A program made the translations under genes and the position numbers. Positions 31,652 through 39,866 of a stretch of DNA of 42,061 nucleotides are shown in pieces; the first letter of the stretch is position 1, and every line of letters begins with the position of its first letter. The stretch is from NCBI GenBank assembly GCA_046732975.1, contig JBKPOG010000044.1, positions 1 to 42,061 of the forward strand, given 5' to 3'. This DNA is from JAMXLO01 sp046732975 (lineage in GTDB: Bacteria > Pseudomonadota > Alphaproteobacteria > Acetobacterales > Acetobacteraceae). Under the pieces are notes generated by a model. That model searched no databases. It saw nothing but the letters and a program-made list of their open reading frames with translations, and was not told the origin of the DNA.

Positions 31652-33128
31652 ACGGACCGACAGCAACGCCAATCCGTATCTGGCCCTCGGCGTGCGCCCC
31701 TTCATCAACTGCTGCAGCGTCCGCACCATGCATGGCGGCAGCCTGATGTTGCCGCGTGTGCGCGCCGCGGTGGATGCGGCGTCGCGCCAGTTCGTCAACC
31801 TGGACGAGCTGATGGAAGCTGCCGGCAGGCGACTCGCCGAACTGACCGGTGCGGAATGGGGCATCGTCACTTGCGGCAGCGCCGCCGCTGTCGCCCTTGC
31901 GTCGGCCGCGTGCATCGCCGGCAACGATCCGGTGCGCATGCTGCGCCTGCCGTTCACCGATGGCTGGGTGAACCGCGTGATCCTGCCGAAGAACCAGCGC
32001 TTCGCCTATGATCAGGCAATCCGCATGGTCGGGGCACGCATCGTCGAAATCAATTCTGCGGCCGACCTGGAGGCCGCATTGCGCGAGCCGGTTGCTATGG
32101 TCGCGATCCTGGGCATCAACGAGGAATTCTCCAAAATCCGCCTGGAAGAGATCGTCACGCGGGTGAAGCCTCTCGGTATCCCCATCCTGGTCGATGCCGC
32201 GTCGGAGCACTTGCAGCGCCCAAGCCCATGGCTTGAGCGTGGCGCGGATATGGTGATCTACAGCGGCGGAAAGTTCCTGCGCGGCCCGCAGACCAGCGGC
32301 CTGTTGCTAGGCAAGAAGAACCTCGTACAGGCCGCCTGGCGCAATGCCTCGCCACACCAGGCGTTCGGGCGCCCGATGAAGGTGTCGAAGGAAGACGTGA
32401 TCGGCGTACTGGTCGCGGTCGAATACTGGCTGAATGAGCGCGACGAAGCCGCCGAACTGCAGCACTGGTACGACGACTTGCAAGAGATCGCTCGGCGCGT
32501 CGCCACGGTGCCCGGCACCAGCAGTGAAGTGATCGATCCCAAGAGCGTTGTGCGTGTGCCGGTATTGCGCGTGAAATGGGACGGCATTGCCCTGGACGGC
32601 ATGCAGTTGCGCCAGCGCCTGCTGGAAGGCTCGCCGCGCATCATGATCGACGACACGGCGGCCACGGCGAACTCGGTCACCATCGACCCGTTCCAGTTCC
32701 AACCTGGCGAGGCAGCGCAGGTCGGGCAGTCCATCGCCGATACACTCAACGCGGCGCACAATCTGCAGCCTGCGACCGAGCCACAGGCACAGGCGGATGT
32801 GTCGGGCACCTGGGAGGTGCGCGTACAGTTCCTGCATGGCGAACGCAGACATCGGCTGAGGCTGCAGCAGCAGGGCAGCCAGCTGAGCGGCAGCCAGCAG
32901 TCCGAGCAGTTCGAGAGCAACGTCATCGGCAAGCTGGCAGCGCAGCGCGTCCATATGCAGTTCGAAACGCGACACGAAGGCAGCGCCATCGCCTATCGCT
33001 TCGAAGGCACCGTCACCGACGGCAGGATGCAGGGCGACGTATTTCTCGGCAGCGCAACCGACCATCACCGTGGTCCGGTCAACCTCAGCCAGTTCGGCAA
33101 AGGACAATGGGAGGCAATGCGCGCATGA
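31644..33128 (+). CDS. SelA-like PLP-dependent enzyme with extra C-terminal domain
   Basis: A 494-residue protein. Residues 1 to about 370 are a fold-type I PLP enzyme of the SelA / D-glucosaminate-6-phosphate ammonia-lyase type: GVRPFINCCSVRTMHGGSLM at the start, a glycine- and alanine-rich cofactor region VTCGSAAAVALASAACIAG, ILVDAASE and the cofactor lysine in YSGGKFLRGPQTSG (about K210). Residues about 384-494 form a separate beta-rich domain beginning SGTWEVRVQFLHGERRHRLR and ending in GKGQWEAMR, absent from SelA itself. No selenium genes are nearby, so true selenocysteine synthesis is unlikely. AAGGAG 10 nt upstream supports the ATG at 31644, not 31635. Its stop overlaps the aminotransferase start. 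Reaction unknown; beta-elimination of an amino acid or sugar is plausible. Confidence 0.8.
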   Translation: MAERTDSNANPYLALGVRPFINCCSVRTMHGGSLMLPRVRAAVDAASRQFVNLDELMEAAGRRLAELTGAEWGIVTCGSAAAVALASAACIAGNDPVRMLRLPFTDGWVNRVILPKNQRFAYDQAIRMVGARIVEINSAADLEAALREPVAMVAILGINEEFSKIRLEEIVTRVKPLGIPILVDAASEHLQRPSPWLERGADMVIYSGGKFLRGPQTSGLLLGKKNLVQAAWRNASPHQAFGRPMKVSKEDVIGVLVAVEYWLNERDEAAELQHWYDDLQEIARRVATVPGTSSEVIDPKSVVRVPVLRVKWDGIALDGMQLRQRLLEGSPRIMIDDTAATANSVTIDPFQFQPGEAAQVGQSIADTLNAAHNLQPATEPQAQADVSGTWEVRVQFLHGERRHRLRLQQQGSQLSGSQQSEQFESNVIGKLAAQRVHMQFETRHEGSAIAYRFEGTVTDGRMQGDVFLGSATDHHRGPVNLSQFGKGQWEAMRA

Positions 33129-34483
33129 ACGACCAAGCACCAACCGCCGATCTGCTGCTGGAGTCCGACCGGCGGCATCTGATCCATCCGCTGCATCATC
33201 CGAAGGACAGCGCGCAGGCGCGGATCTTCGTCGAAGGCAAAGGTGCGATGCTGCGCACCGGAGACGGCGCCGAGTATATCGACGGACTGTCGGCATTGTG
33301 GAACGTCAACGCCGGCCATGGCCGCAAGGAACTGGCCGATGCCGCGGCGGCGCAGATGACGAAGCTTGCCTATGCGTCCGCCTATGCTGGCTTCTCCAAC
33401 GAGCCCGCGATCCGGTTGGCCGAGCGCATCGTCGATCTGTGCTACGACAACATGGCGGCAGCGTATTTCACCACCGGCGGCGCGGAATCAAATGAAAGCG
33501 CGTTCAAGATCGCGCGCTATTATTGGAAGCGGATGGGCAAGCCGAACAAAGTGAAGATCATCTCGCGCCAGTACGGCTATCATGGCGTCACCTTGGCAGC
33601 GATGAGCGCCACCAGCCTGCCCGGCTATCACAAGATGTTCGGCCCGCTGGTGCCCGGGTTCCTGCAGGTGGCGCCGCCCTATCCGTATCGCTGGCCCGGC
33701 AACGGCGACGCGGGGATCGAGGCGGCCGACGCGGTTGAAGCGGCGATCGAGCAGCAGGGCGAGGACACCGTCGCCGCGGTGATCTGCGAACCGGTGATGG
33801 GGGCGGGCGGCGTGATCGTCCCGCCGCCAACCTACTTTCCGCGCCTGCGTCAGATCTGCGACCGGCACAACGTGCTGCTGATCGCGGACGAGGTCATCAC
33901 CGGCTTCGGTCGCACCGGGCGGTGGTTCGCGTTGGGCCATTGGGGGGTGCAGCCTGACCTGATGTCATTCGCCAAGGGTGTGACCAGCGGTTATCTGCCT
34001 CTGGGCGGCGTCGTCGTCTCCAAGCGCGTACACCAGGTGATCGAGGAAGCTCCGCTCGACGAACGCTTCATGCATGCCGCAACGTACTCCGGTCATCCGG
34101 TGTGCTGCGCCGTGGGCTTGCGGAACATCGACATCATCGAGCAGGAAGGTCTGCCCGAGCGCGCTGCGGTGATGGGCAGGAAGCTGCTCGCCGGCCTCGA
34201 GACTCTGCGCGGCCTGCCGGCAGTCGGTGAGGTACGCGGTCTCGGCATGATGTGCGCCGTCGAATTGGTCGAGGACCAGGCCACCCGTAAGCCGGCGATC
34301 GGACCTGGCGGGCGCGTGGTGTCCGAGGCGATGCAGCGTGGCCTGATCATCCGGGTGCGTGGCGGCGGCGGCACGCCGGTCAGCGGCGACTCACTGTGTA
34401 TCGCCCCACCGCTGATGACGCCGGAAGCGACGCTCGACCGAATGGTCAATATTATCGGCGAGGCGATCTCGGCCGCGACGTAG
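33125..34483 (+). CDS. class III (omega) aminotransferase
   Basis: A 452-residue PLP enzyme of the ornithine/omega-amino-acid aminotransferase class. Marks are LSALWNVNAGHGRKELADAA, FTTGGAESNESAFKIARYYW, YGYHGVTLAAMSAT, CEPVMGAGGVIVPP, LIADEVITGFGRTGRWFA and the cofactor lysine in SFAKGVTSGYLPLG. HAATYSGHPVCCAVGLRNID is also typical. It resembles pyruvate-dependent omega-transaminases acting on beta-alanine, putrescine or similar amines. The start overlaps the stop of the SelA-like gene in an ATGA, so it is the third gene of a coupled operon. Substrate not determinable. Confidence 0.9.
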   Translation: MNDQAPTADLLLESDRRHLIHPLHHPKDSAQARIFVEGKGAMLRTGDGAEYIDGLSALWNVNAGHGRKELADAAAAQMTKLAYASAYAGFSNEPAIRLAERIVDLCYDNMAAAYFTTGGAESNESAFKIARYYWKRMGKPNKVKIISRQYGYHGVTLAAMSATSLPGYHKMFGPLVPGFLQVAPPYPYRWPGNGDAGIEAADAVEAAIEQQGEDTVAAVICEPVMGAGGVIVPPPTYFPRLRQICDRHNVLLIADEVITGFGRTGRWFALGHWGVQPDLMSFAKGVTSGYLPLGGVVVSKRVHQVIEEAPLDERFMHAATYSGHPVCCAVGLRNIDIIEQEGLPERAAVMGRKLLAGLETLRGLPAVGEVRGLGMMCAVELVEDQATRKPAIGPGGRVVSEAMQRGLIIRVRGGGGTPVSGDSLCIAPPLMTPEATLDRMVNIIGEAISAAT

Positions 34484-34592
34484 GCCCTCGGACCTCGGTG
34501 CCGGAGAGTAAGAACAGGCACTTTCCTGTGAGCGGCCAACCGGCTGCTGCCCCGGCAGTTGCGGTAGGCACCCCTCACGAAGGAACGATGCC

Positions 34593-35342
34593 ATGTTCAT
34601 CCATCGCCCGGACCCGATTCATCAGGTTCGCGTGGACACGCCGGATCCAGTCTTCGCCGAAAAGCTCCTGGAGCAGTTCGGCGGCGCCACCGGCGAACTG
34701 TCCGCAGCGCTGACCTATTTCACCCAATCCTTCCACTGCGAGGATCAGGGCATACGCGACATGTTGCAGAACATCGCCACCGAGGAATTCAGTCACCTCG
34801 AGATGGTCGCGATGCTGGTCGAGCAGCACACCAAGCGTGCCAGGCAGGGGGCGCAGGAGAAGGCGTTCAACAGCACGCTGTTCGCCATGAAGGGTTATGG
34901 TCCGCATCTGGTCGATTCAAAGGGAACCACCTGGGATGCGCGTTACGTCAACGAAGGTGCCCACATCGTGCGTGACCTGCGGGCGGACATCGCAGCCGAA
35001 GCCGGAGCGCTCGCGACCTATGAGGCGCTGATCAAAATCGCTCCGGATGAGGGATCACGTGACGCACTCCGCCACCTGGCGACGCGCGAAGTTGCTCACG
35101 CGCGGATGTTCATGAAGACGCTGGAATCGATGAACAAGCTCGACGATCCGATGTTCGGTGACCTTCAGCCCGATGATACGGTGGATGTGTGGTTCAACCT
35201 CACCATGGGACCTGAGGCGGAACGCCGCGGCCCCTGGAACAGCGAGCCGCAGTTCCACACGCGCGATCTAGTCTCCGTCGCACAGCGTGGTGGTGGCCCG
35301 GGGGTGGAACAGCAGGCGCGCCACGAGCCCCCGAAGAAGTAG
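34593..35342 (+). CDS. manganese catalase family protein
   Basis: A non-haem dimanganese catalase, decomposing hydrogen peroxide. The 249-residue four-helix-bundle protein shows both metal-binding helix pairs: E35 in TGELSAALTYF and E65/H68 in EEFSHLEM, then E136 in IAAEAGALATYE and E166/H169 in REVAHARMF. It is a little shorter than most family members (about 270-300), mainly at the C-terminus. AAGGA lies 8 nt before the ATG. It stands alone on the plus strand between the aminotransferase and a luciferase-like oxidoreductase. The role is probably peroxide defence, consistent with nearby oxygenases. Confidence 0.9.
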   Translation: MFIHRPDPIHQVRVDTPDPVFAEKLLEQFGGATGELSAALTYFTQSFHCEDQGIRDMLQNIATEEFSHLEMVAMLVEQHTKRARQGAQEKAFNSTLFAMKGYGPHLVDSKGTTWDARYVNEGAHIVRDLRADIAAEAGALATYEALIKIAPDEGSRDALRHLATREVAHARMFMKTLESMNKLDDPMFGDLQPDDTVDVWFNLTMGPEAERRGPWNSEPQFHTRDLVSVAQRGGGPGVEQQARHEPPKK

Positions 35343-35395
35343 CCACTCGCGGGCAGCGTCGGTAGGCTCCCTCCAGCCACTGGGGGGAGCCAGCC

Positions 35396-36247
35396 ATGCA
35401 TGTCGGCGCTGCGATGTTCTTCACTGACTATTCGCTGGCGCCGAGCGAACTTGCCCGCGCACTGGAGCAGCGGGGCTTTGAGTCGCTGTGGGCACCGGAA
35501 CATTCGCACATCCCGGTCTCCCGCCTTTCGCCTTTTCCGAATGGCGGCGATCTTCCGAAGCAGTACTATGACGTGATGGATCCCTTCGTCACGCTTACTG
35601 CGGCTGCGTCGGTGACTACGACGCTAAAGGTCGGTACTGGCGTTTGCTTAGTGCAGCAGCGCGATCCGATTCAGACAGCCAAGCTGGTTGCCTCGATCGA
35701 CCAGGTATCTGGCGGGCGTTTCCTGTTCGGCGTGGGCTCTGGCTGGAACGCCGAGGAGATGGCCGATCACGGCACGCCGTTCAAATCTCGCCACAAAATC
35801 GCGCGCGAGCGGATTGAGGCGATGAAGGCGATCTGGACCCAGGACAAGGCCGAGTATCATGGGGCGTTCGTCAACTTCGACCCGATGATGGCCTGGCCAA
35901 AACCAGTGCAGAAGCCCTATCCGCCGGTCATCGTCGGCGGCGCCTTTCCCTACGGGGTACGTCGCGCGATCCGCTATGGCGATGGCTGGGTACCGCACGC
36001 AAGCCGACCCGAATACGGCGACGTGAGCGATTTCCTGCCGCAGTTCCATCAGATGGCAAAGGACGCGGGCCGCGATCCGGCGTCATTGCCGGTCACCATG
36101 TTTCGCGTGGTCGAGGAACTCGACAAGCTGCGGCACTACCGCGAGATTGGCATCGCCCGGGTAGTGATTACCATTCCATCTGCAGGCCGCGACGAGGTGC
36201 TGCCGATCCTGGACCGATGGGCGGTGAAGATCCGTCAGCTGGGCTAG
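35396..36247 (+). CDS. luciferase-like (LLM class) flavin/F420-dependent oxidoreductase
   Basis: A 283-residue TIM-barrel oxidoreductase of the bacterial luciferase family. Marks are LARALEQRGFESLWAPEHSH, LKVGTGVCLVQQRDPIQTAK, RFLFGVGSGWNAEEM and KPYPPVIVGGAF, the pattern of the group often annotated as F420-dependent. Whether the cofactor is F420 or FMN cannot be read from sequence; F420 is not universal in proteobacteria. GGGGGGAG precedes the ATG. Substrate unknown. A second, more distant LLM protein is encoded 380 bp away on the other strand. Confidence 0.88.
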   Translation: MHVGAAMFFTDYSLAPSELARALEQRGFESLWAPEHSHIPVSRLSPFPNGGDLPKQYYDVMDPFVTLTAAASVTTTLKVGTGVCLVQQRDPIQTAKLVASIDQVSGGRFLFGVGSGWNAEEMADHGTPFKSRHKIARERIEAMKAIWTQDKAEYHGAFVNFDPMMAWPKPVQKPYPPVIVGGAFPYGVRRAIRYGDGWVPHASRPEYGDVSDFLPQFHQMAKDAGRDPASLPVTMFRVVEELDKLRHYREIGIARVVITIPSAGRDEVLPILDRWAVKIRQLG

Positions 36248-36331
36248 CCAGCGCCACGAGAAGCGGTTCCGTCGCCCGTCAGAGCTGTGCAATGCACTGA
36301 CATGTTTGATCCGCGACCGAAGGGGCCAGCA

Positions 36332-36622
36332 ATGAACGAACACCAATCGCATCCGGTGGGGCAGACCAGTCAGGTACCTGCCGTCCCATCGCGGGGCGTA
36401 CCAGCAATCCGACAGGTGGGGTCGCTCGCCATTGGGGCCACGGCGGTCGGCGCGCTTGCGTTGGGAGCGATTGCGGTCGGCGCGTTGGCTATCGGCAAGC
36501 TCGCTGTGGGCCAGCTCGCGATACGCGGGGCAAAATTGCGCAGAGGCAATGTGGGCGAACTCAGGGTATCGCAACTGGTCATCGAAGAGCTGCACATCGT
36601 GCGGGTCCGAGGCCGCCAGTAG
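36332..36622 (+). CDS. small protein with exact five-residue repeats
   Basis: A 96-residue protein I do not recognise by name. Residues 1-30 are a polar, proline-containing N-terminus. From residue 31 to 90 the sequence runs in strict pentads, such as SLAIG, ATAVG, ALALG, AIAVG, ALAIG, KLAVG, QLAIR, with hydrophobic residues at positions 2 and 4 and Gly at 5 in the first six; later pentads (ELRVS, QLVIE, ELHIV) keep the hydrophobic pattern and lose Gly. This suggests a short beta-helix related to pentapeptide repeats, or a glycine-zipper membrane hairpin in residues 31-64. The start at 36332 is preferred because it gives a polar N-terminus; a GTG at 36287 is possible. It follows the LLM gene and converges with another. 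Confidence 0.65.
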   Translation: MNEHQSHPVGQTSQVPAVPSRGVPAIRQVGSLAIGATAVGALALGAIAVGALAIGKLAVGQLAIRGAKLRRGNVGELRVSQLVIEELHIVRVRGRQ

Positions 36623-36629
36623 TGCCGGC

Positions 36630-37625
36630 TCAGGGTCCAAGCCGGGAACGGATCACGCGCTCAAACGCTTCGACTTCGGCTTCGGGCATGCGGTAACCGC
36701 CCGCCAGATCGTGCGCCGGGAACAGAAAGACATTTTGGACCCCCGACTCCTCGCGCGCCCGCAGCAAGCGGTCCGCGCAACGCTCTGGCGACCCGAACAG
36801 TCCGAAGGCATCGGCAATCTGCCGAGCCTGATCCTCTGGGATGCCGGCGGGGTCGTGGGTCGGGTCAAGCGCGAAGCCCGCCTCTCGCAGCCAGTGAAGG
36901 TTCGAGGCGCTGGGATAGGCGAGGAACGGATGACCCGCGGCGAACCAGCTCTTCACCCATCGTGGGCCAGCAACAGCATCGGACCCGAGGCCCAGCGTAA
37001 CGGCGAACATTACCGGGAAGTTCGCCAGTGAGCGGCCCGCTCGCCCCGCACCCGTCTCCAGGTGACGCATCGCTGCACGGATGCCGGCCGAATGCAGCCC
37101 AACAAACAGCAGGGCGCCATCGGCGATTTCGCCGGCAAGTTCGATCATGCGAGGACCGGAGGCTAGTAGATACACCGGCGTCGCACGTGCGCTCGGGTTC
37201 CTGAGGCGGGTCGAGGCTGCGCCGAATGCGACTTCGTCTCCGGCGAGCAGTCGGCGCAGATCGAGTATTGCGTCGCGCATAAGTGCCACGCCAGCCCGCG
37301 GTCTGCCAATGCTTCGCGTCGAAATGAACCCAGGCGCAACGGTCAGGATGCTGCGTCCTGCGGCGATCTCGTCCAGGCTGTTGGCAAGCGAGGCAAGCAC
37401 CAACGGATGCCGCACCAATGGGCTCGATGTGGCCGGGAATAGTCGCAGATTGCGCGTGGCCTGAGCCGCCAGGGCAAGCGCGAGATAGGCGTCGCGGCCA
37501 CTCGATGGGTGGTCGTGAATGCCAACACCGTCAAAGCCCGCCATCTCGCATCGGGCAACGAAGCCAGCAAGTTCAGGCAGGGGCCGCCCGACCGGGACCC
37601 TAAGTGCGACGCGAAGCCGATCCAT
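36630..37625 (-). CDS. luciferase-like (LLM class) flavin-dependent oxidoreductase
   Basis: A 331-residue LLM-class TIM-barrel protein. Marks are VARCEMAGFDGVGIHDHPSS, LALAAQATRNLRLFPATSSP, VRHPLVLASLANSLDEIAAG and RSILTVAPGF, with the late FGLFGSPERCADRLLRARE resembling the closing helix of F420-dependent reductases such as Mer-type enzymes. The ATG ending at 37625 gives MDRLRVALRV, a normal first strand; an upstream extension to 37685 looks non-coding. It is divergent from the second dienelactone hydrolase gene across a 173-bp gap and converges with the pentad-repeat protein gene. Substrate unknown. Confidence 0.87.
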   Translation of the reverse strand: MDRLRVALRVPVGRPLPELAGFVARCEMAGFDGVGIHDHPSSGRDAYLALALAAQATRNLRLFPATSSPLVRHPLVLASLANSLDEIAAGRSILTVAPGFISTRSIGRPRAGVALMRDAILDLRRLLAGDEVAFGAASTRLRNPSARATPVYLLASGPRMIELAGEIADGALLFVGLHSAGIRAAMRHLETGAGRAGRSLANFPVMFAVTLGLGSDAVAGPRWVKSWFAAGHPFLAYPSASNLHWLREAGFALDPTHDPAGIPEDQARQIADAFGLFGSPERCADRLLRAREESGVQNVFLFPAHDLAGGYRMPEAEVEAFERVIRSRLGP

Positions 37626-37798
37626 CACAAAACGCCTCGAAGTTCGGTCCTTGTTGCGCCGTCGAGCAAAGGGGTCATGGGGCACTGCATTTCATTGCGG
37701 CATTCTGTGACCATCAAGCTGCACATCTGCTTCGCGTGGACACTGGCAGGCAGGTGCTGGGCAAGGCAAGATCGTCAGACCAAACAAGGAGGGAGATG

Positions 37799-38572
37799 AT
37801 GGCGAACATACCAGGTGCAGTCACCGACCCCAGCCGAATCAAGAGCGAAGAAATCCATTTCAAGAGTGGCACCGACAGCATACCCGGCTATTTGGCACGG
37901 CCCGCCCAGCCTGGCAGCTATCCGGGTATCGTCGTTATCCATGAGGCGTTTGGCTTGGTGGAGCATATCCGCGACATCGCGCGTCGCTTCGCCAATATCG
38001 GCTACAACGCCTTGGCGCCTGACCTGTATGCCCGCGCCGGCGGCCCGACGGATCCGAACGACATCAACACGGTGATGCCCGTTATGTTTGCGCTGCCGGA
38101 TGCACAGGCGGTGCGCGATCTCGAAGCCGCTGCGACGCATCTGCGAGGGCTGCCGGGTGCTGCGGCAAAGATCGGCGCCATCGGCTTCTGCTCCGGTGGG
38201 CGACACACGCTGCTGTTCGCGTGCAGCAGCAACATGGTCAACGCGGCGATCGATTGCTGGGGCGGCTTTATCCACCGCGCCACGCCGGATGCCGAGACCT
38301 CGGCTGCACGACCGACACCGCTGCTCGATCTGGCGAAGAACCTGCACTGCCCACTGTTCGCAGTGTTCGGCGAGGAGGACCAGAACCCGAGCGTCACTTT
38401 GGAGCCGGAGTTGAAACAGCACGCCGCAGCGTCAGGTCAGCCCGTCACGACCAAGATCTACAAGGATGCGGGCCACGCGTTCCTCGCGGATTACCGACCC
38501 AGCTATCGCGAGAAGCCGGCGGCCGAATTGTGGACCGACATCACCGATTACTTCGGCAAACACCTGAAGTAG
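37799..38572 (+). CDS. dienelactone hydrolase family protein
   Basis: A 257-residue alpha/beta hydrolase with the full family triad: C131 in GFCSGGRHTLL, D194 in FGEEDQNPS and H226 in DAGHAFLADY. IVVIHEAFGLVEHIRDIARR and APDLYARAG are hallmark segments; the first provides the Glu that activates the Cys. It opens dienelactones in ortho-cleavage pathways or acts on similar esters. The second of two adjacent ATG codons (37799) is 5 nt from a strong AAGGAGG site. It is only distantly related to the other dienelactone-hydrolase-like gene at 29.6-30.4 kb and is closer to the classical type. It converges with the VOC-type extradiol dioxygenase gene. Confidence 0.92.
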   Translation: MANIPGAVTDPSRIKSEEIHFKSGTDSIPGYLARPAQPGSYPGIVVIHEAFGLVEHIRDIARRFANIGYNALAPDLYARAGGPTDPNDINTVMPVMFALPDAQAVRDLEAAATHLRGLPGAAAKIGAIGFCSGGRHTLLFACSSNMVNAAIDCWGGFIHRATPDAETSAARPTPLLDLAKNLHCPLFAVFGEEDQNPSVTLEPELKQHAAASGQPVTTKIYKDAGHAFLADYRPSYREKPAAELWTDITDYFGKHLK

Positions 38573-38596
38573 TCGCGGGTCTGCCGAGCACCGGCA

Positions 38597-39541
38597 TTAA
38601 GGGCTGACGTGGCCGCGGAATTTTTCTGGCGGCCGCGTCCCCCACTGTGAGCGCAGCCCCTCTTCGGCCGGCACCAGATTGCCGCCATTGCGCACGTTCA
38701 GTCGGTCGGTGTCGGCCCAGTGTTCGTGCACGCGGCCCCAAGGATCGGCCCAGTAGTCGTAGACCTGACTGCCAAGCAGATGACGACCGATGCCCCACAT
38801 GTGCTCGTATTTGCCCAGGCCATTCAGGTACTCGTGGCCGATGAACACGTCGTCGATATCCTGCACCTCGAACGAGAAGTGATTGAGACCGGCGCGCTTG
38901 TTTCTCATGCAGAAGAACGCATGGTGGTCTACGTAGTCGTCGCCGGCGTCGATGCGGCTGAACTGGCCGATGATGTTGTCCTGCTCGCCTGCGTAGACGT
39001 CATCGGAACAGATCAATCCAAGAGTTTCACGGAACCAGCGCACTGTTTCCTGGTTGCGCGGCGAGCCAAGTACGGCATGGCCAATGCGCTTCACGCTGGA
39101 GGGGCCAGAGGCAAAACGGATCACTTCGCCTGCCCGCTTCAGCGGCTCGACGCCGGAGTTGATTGGCTGACGCACGACCTGGATCGGGGCCACGGCCTCG
39201 AGACCATGCACGATCTCGATGATGTAGCCATTCGGTTCAGTCAGGCGAACGCGCTTGCCACCCCCGGGTTCATCGAGTGTCTCGATGCCTGATGCGCCGG
39301 GCAACTTTGCTGCCGCGTGCAACGTGTCTTCGCTGGTGACGGACCAGGCAAATCCCAGACACTTCGGATCGCCCTTCTCGGTGATGTGGATGTGGTGCAC
39401 CGGGTCGGTACCGCGCATATAAAGCGCGGTCGGCGTACGAGCCACGCGCACCATGCCGAACGCGGTAAGAAATTCCTCTTCGGCATCGAGGTCCGGTGAC
39501 CGTAGCCGACCATAAGCGAGTTCGCGCACCTTTAGAGCCAT
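38597..39541 (-). CDS. VOC-family extradiol ring-cleavage dioxygenase
   Basis: A 314-residue type I extradiol dioxygenase with two VOC modules. The iron ligands fall where expected in the second module: H155 (RIGHAVLGS), H221 (AGLNHFSFEV) and E273 (GRVHEHWAD). The first module is the degenerate structural copy. It would cleave a catechol or a dihydroxy-biaryl or cumate-like ring at the meta position. GGGAGG precedes the ATG at 39541. The stop of the MNT-type nucleotidyltransferase gene lies 1 nt upstream, so both may be on one message. It is unrelated in fold to the LigAB-type enzyme 9 kb away. Confidence 0.9.
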   Translation of the reverse strand: MALKVRELAYGRLRSPDLDAEEEFLTAFGMVRVARTPTALYMRGTDPVHHIHITEKGDPKCLGFAWSVTSEDTLHAAAKLPGASGIETLDEPGGGKRVRLTEPNGYIIEIVHGLEAVAPIQVVRQPINSGVEPLKRAGEVIRFASGPSSVKRIGHAVLGSPRNQETVRWFRETLGLICSDDVYAGEQDNIIGQFSRIDAGDDYVDHHAFFCMRNKRAGLNHFSFEVQDIDDVFIGHEYLNGLGKYEHMWGIGRHLLGSQVYDYWADPWGRVHEHWADTDRLNVRNGGNLVPAEEGLRSQWGTRPPEKFRGHVSP

Positions 39542-39542
39542 G

Positions 39543-39866
39543 TCACCCTCCCGTGTCAGCAGTTTCGAACGGAATGCTATCCGTAGCGATCCGCGCCCGA
39601 AACGACGGATCGACGGTCGCAAGATCGACAATGTCAACCTTGTAGGGGATGTCGCTTTCAGACAATGCCTCGGCGATTGCCCCAAGCCGATCCAACCCTA
39701 GTGGCCCGCTCCACTCCAGCGCCAGGTCAAGGTCCGAGTAGCGCCGCGCACCATCATGGACGCGCGAACCGAAGACGTAGACCCGCGCCTGTGGCGGCAG
39801 GTGTTTTCGCAGCACATCGCGCAAGATGCGCGCGTGCTCCTCGCGAATGTCGAGCACCGATGTCAT
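39543..39866 (-). CDS. MNT-type nucleotidyltransferase (antitoxin-like)
   Basis: A 107-residue minimal nucleotidyltransferase. The active-site pattern is GSRVHDGARRYSDLDLAL, with G33-S34 and the metal-binding D45 and D47. Proteins of this type pair with HEPN proteins in type VII toxin-antitoxin modules, where the transferase can inactivate the HEPN RNase by AMPylation, or act as a two-subunit enzyme. The ATG ending at 39866 overlaps the HEPN gene stop in an ATGA; a longer frame from 40013 would run inside that gene. The C-terminus (residues 80-107) completes the fold. Confidence 0.88.
   Translation of the reverse strand: MTSVLDIREEHARILRDVLRKHLPPQARVYVFGSRVHDGARRYSDLDLALEWSGPLGLDRLGAIAEALSESDIPYKVDIVDLATVDPSFRARIATDSIPFETADTGG

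Noticed and set aside
32576..33124. Upstream extension of the class III aminotransferase into the SelA-like gene
   Set aside because: The extension is the shifted frame of the SelA-like C-terminal domain; ATG 33125 gives the normal N-terminus.
31644..33128. True selenocysteine synthase (SelA)
   Set aside because: The fold is similar, but there is no selB, selD or tRNA-Sec nearby and the protein has an extra C-terminal domain.
36287..36297. Palindrome GTGCAATGCAC upstream of the pentad-repeat gene
   Set aside because: Only 5-bp arms; could be chance and no regulator is suggested.
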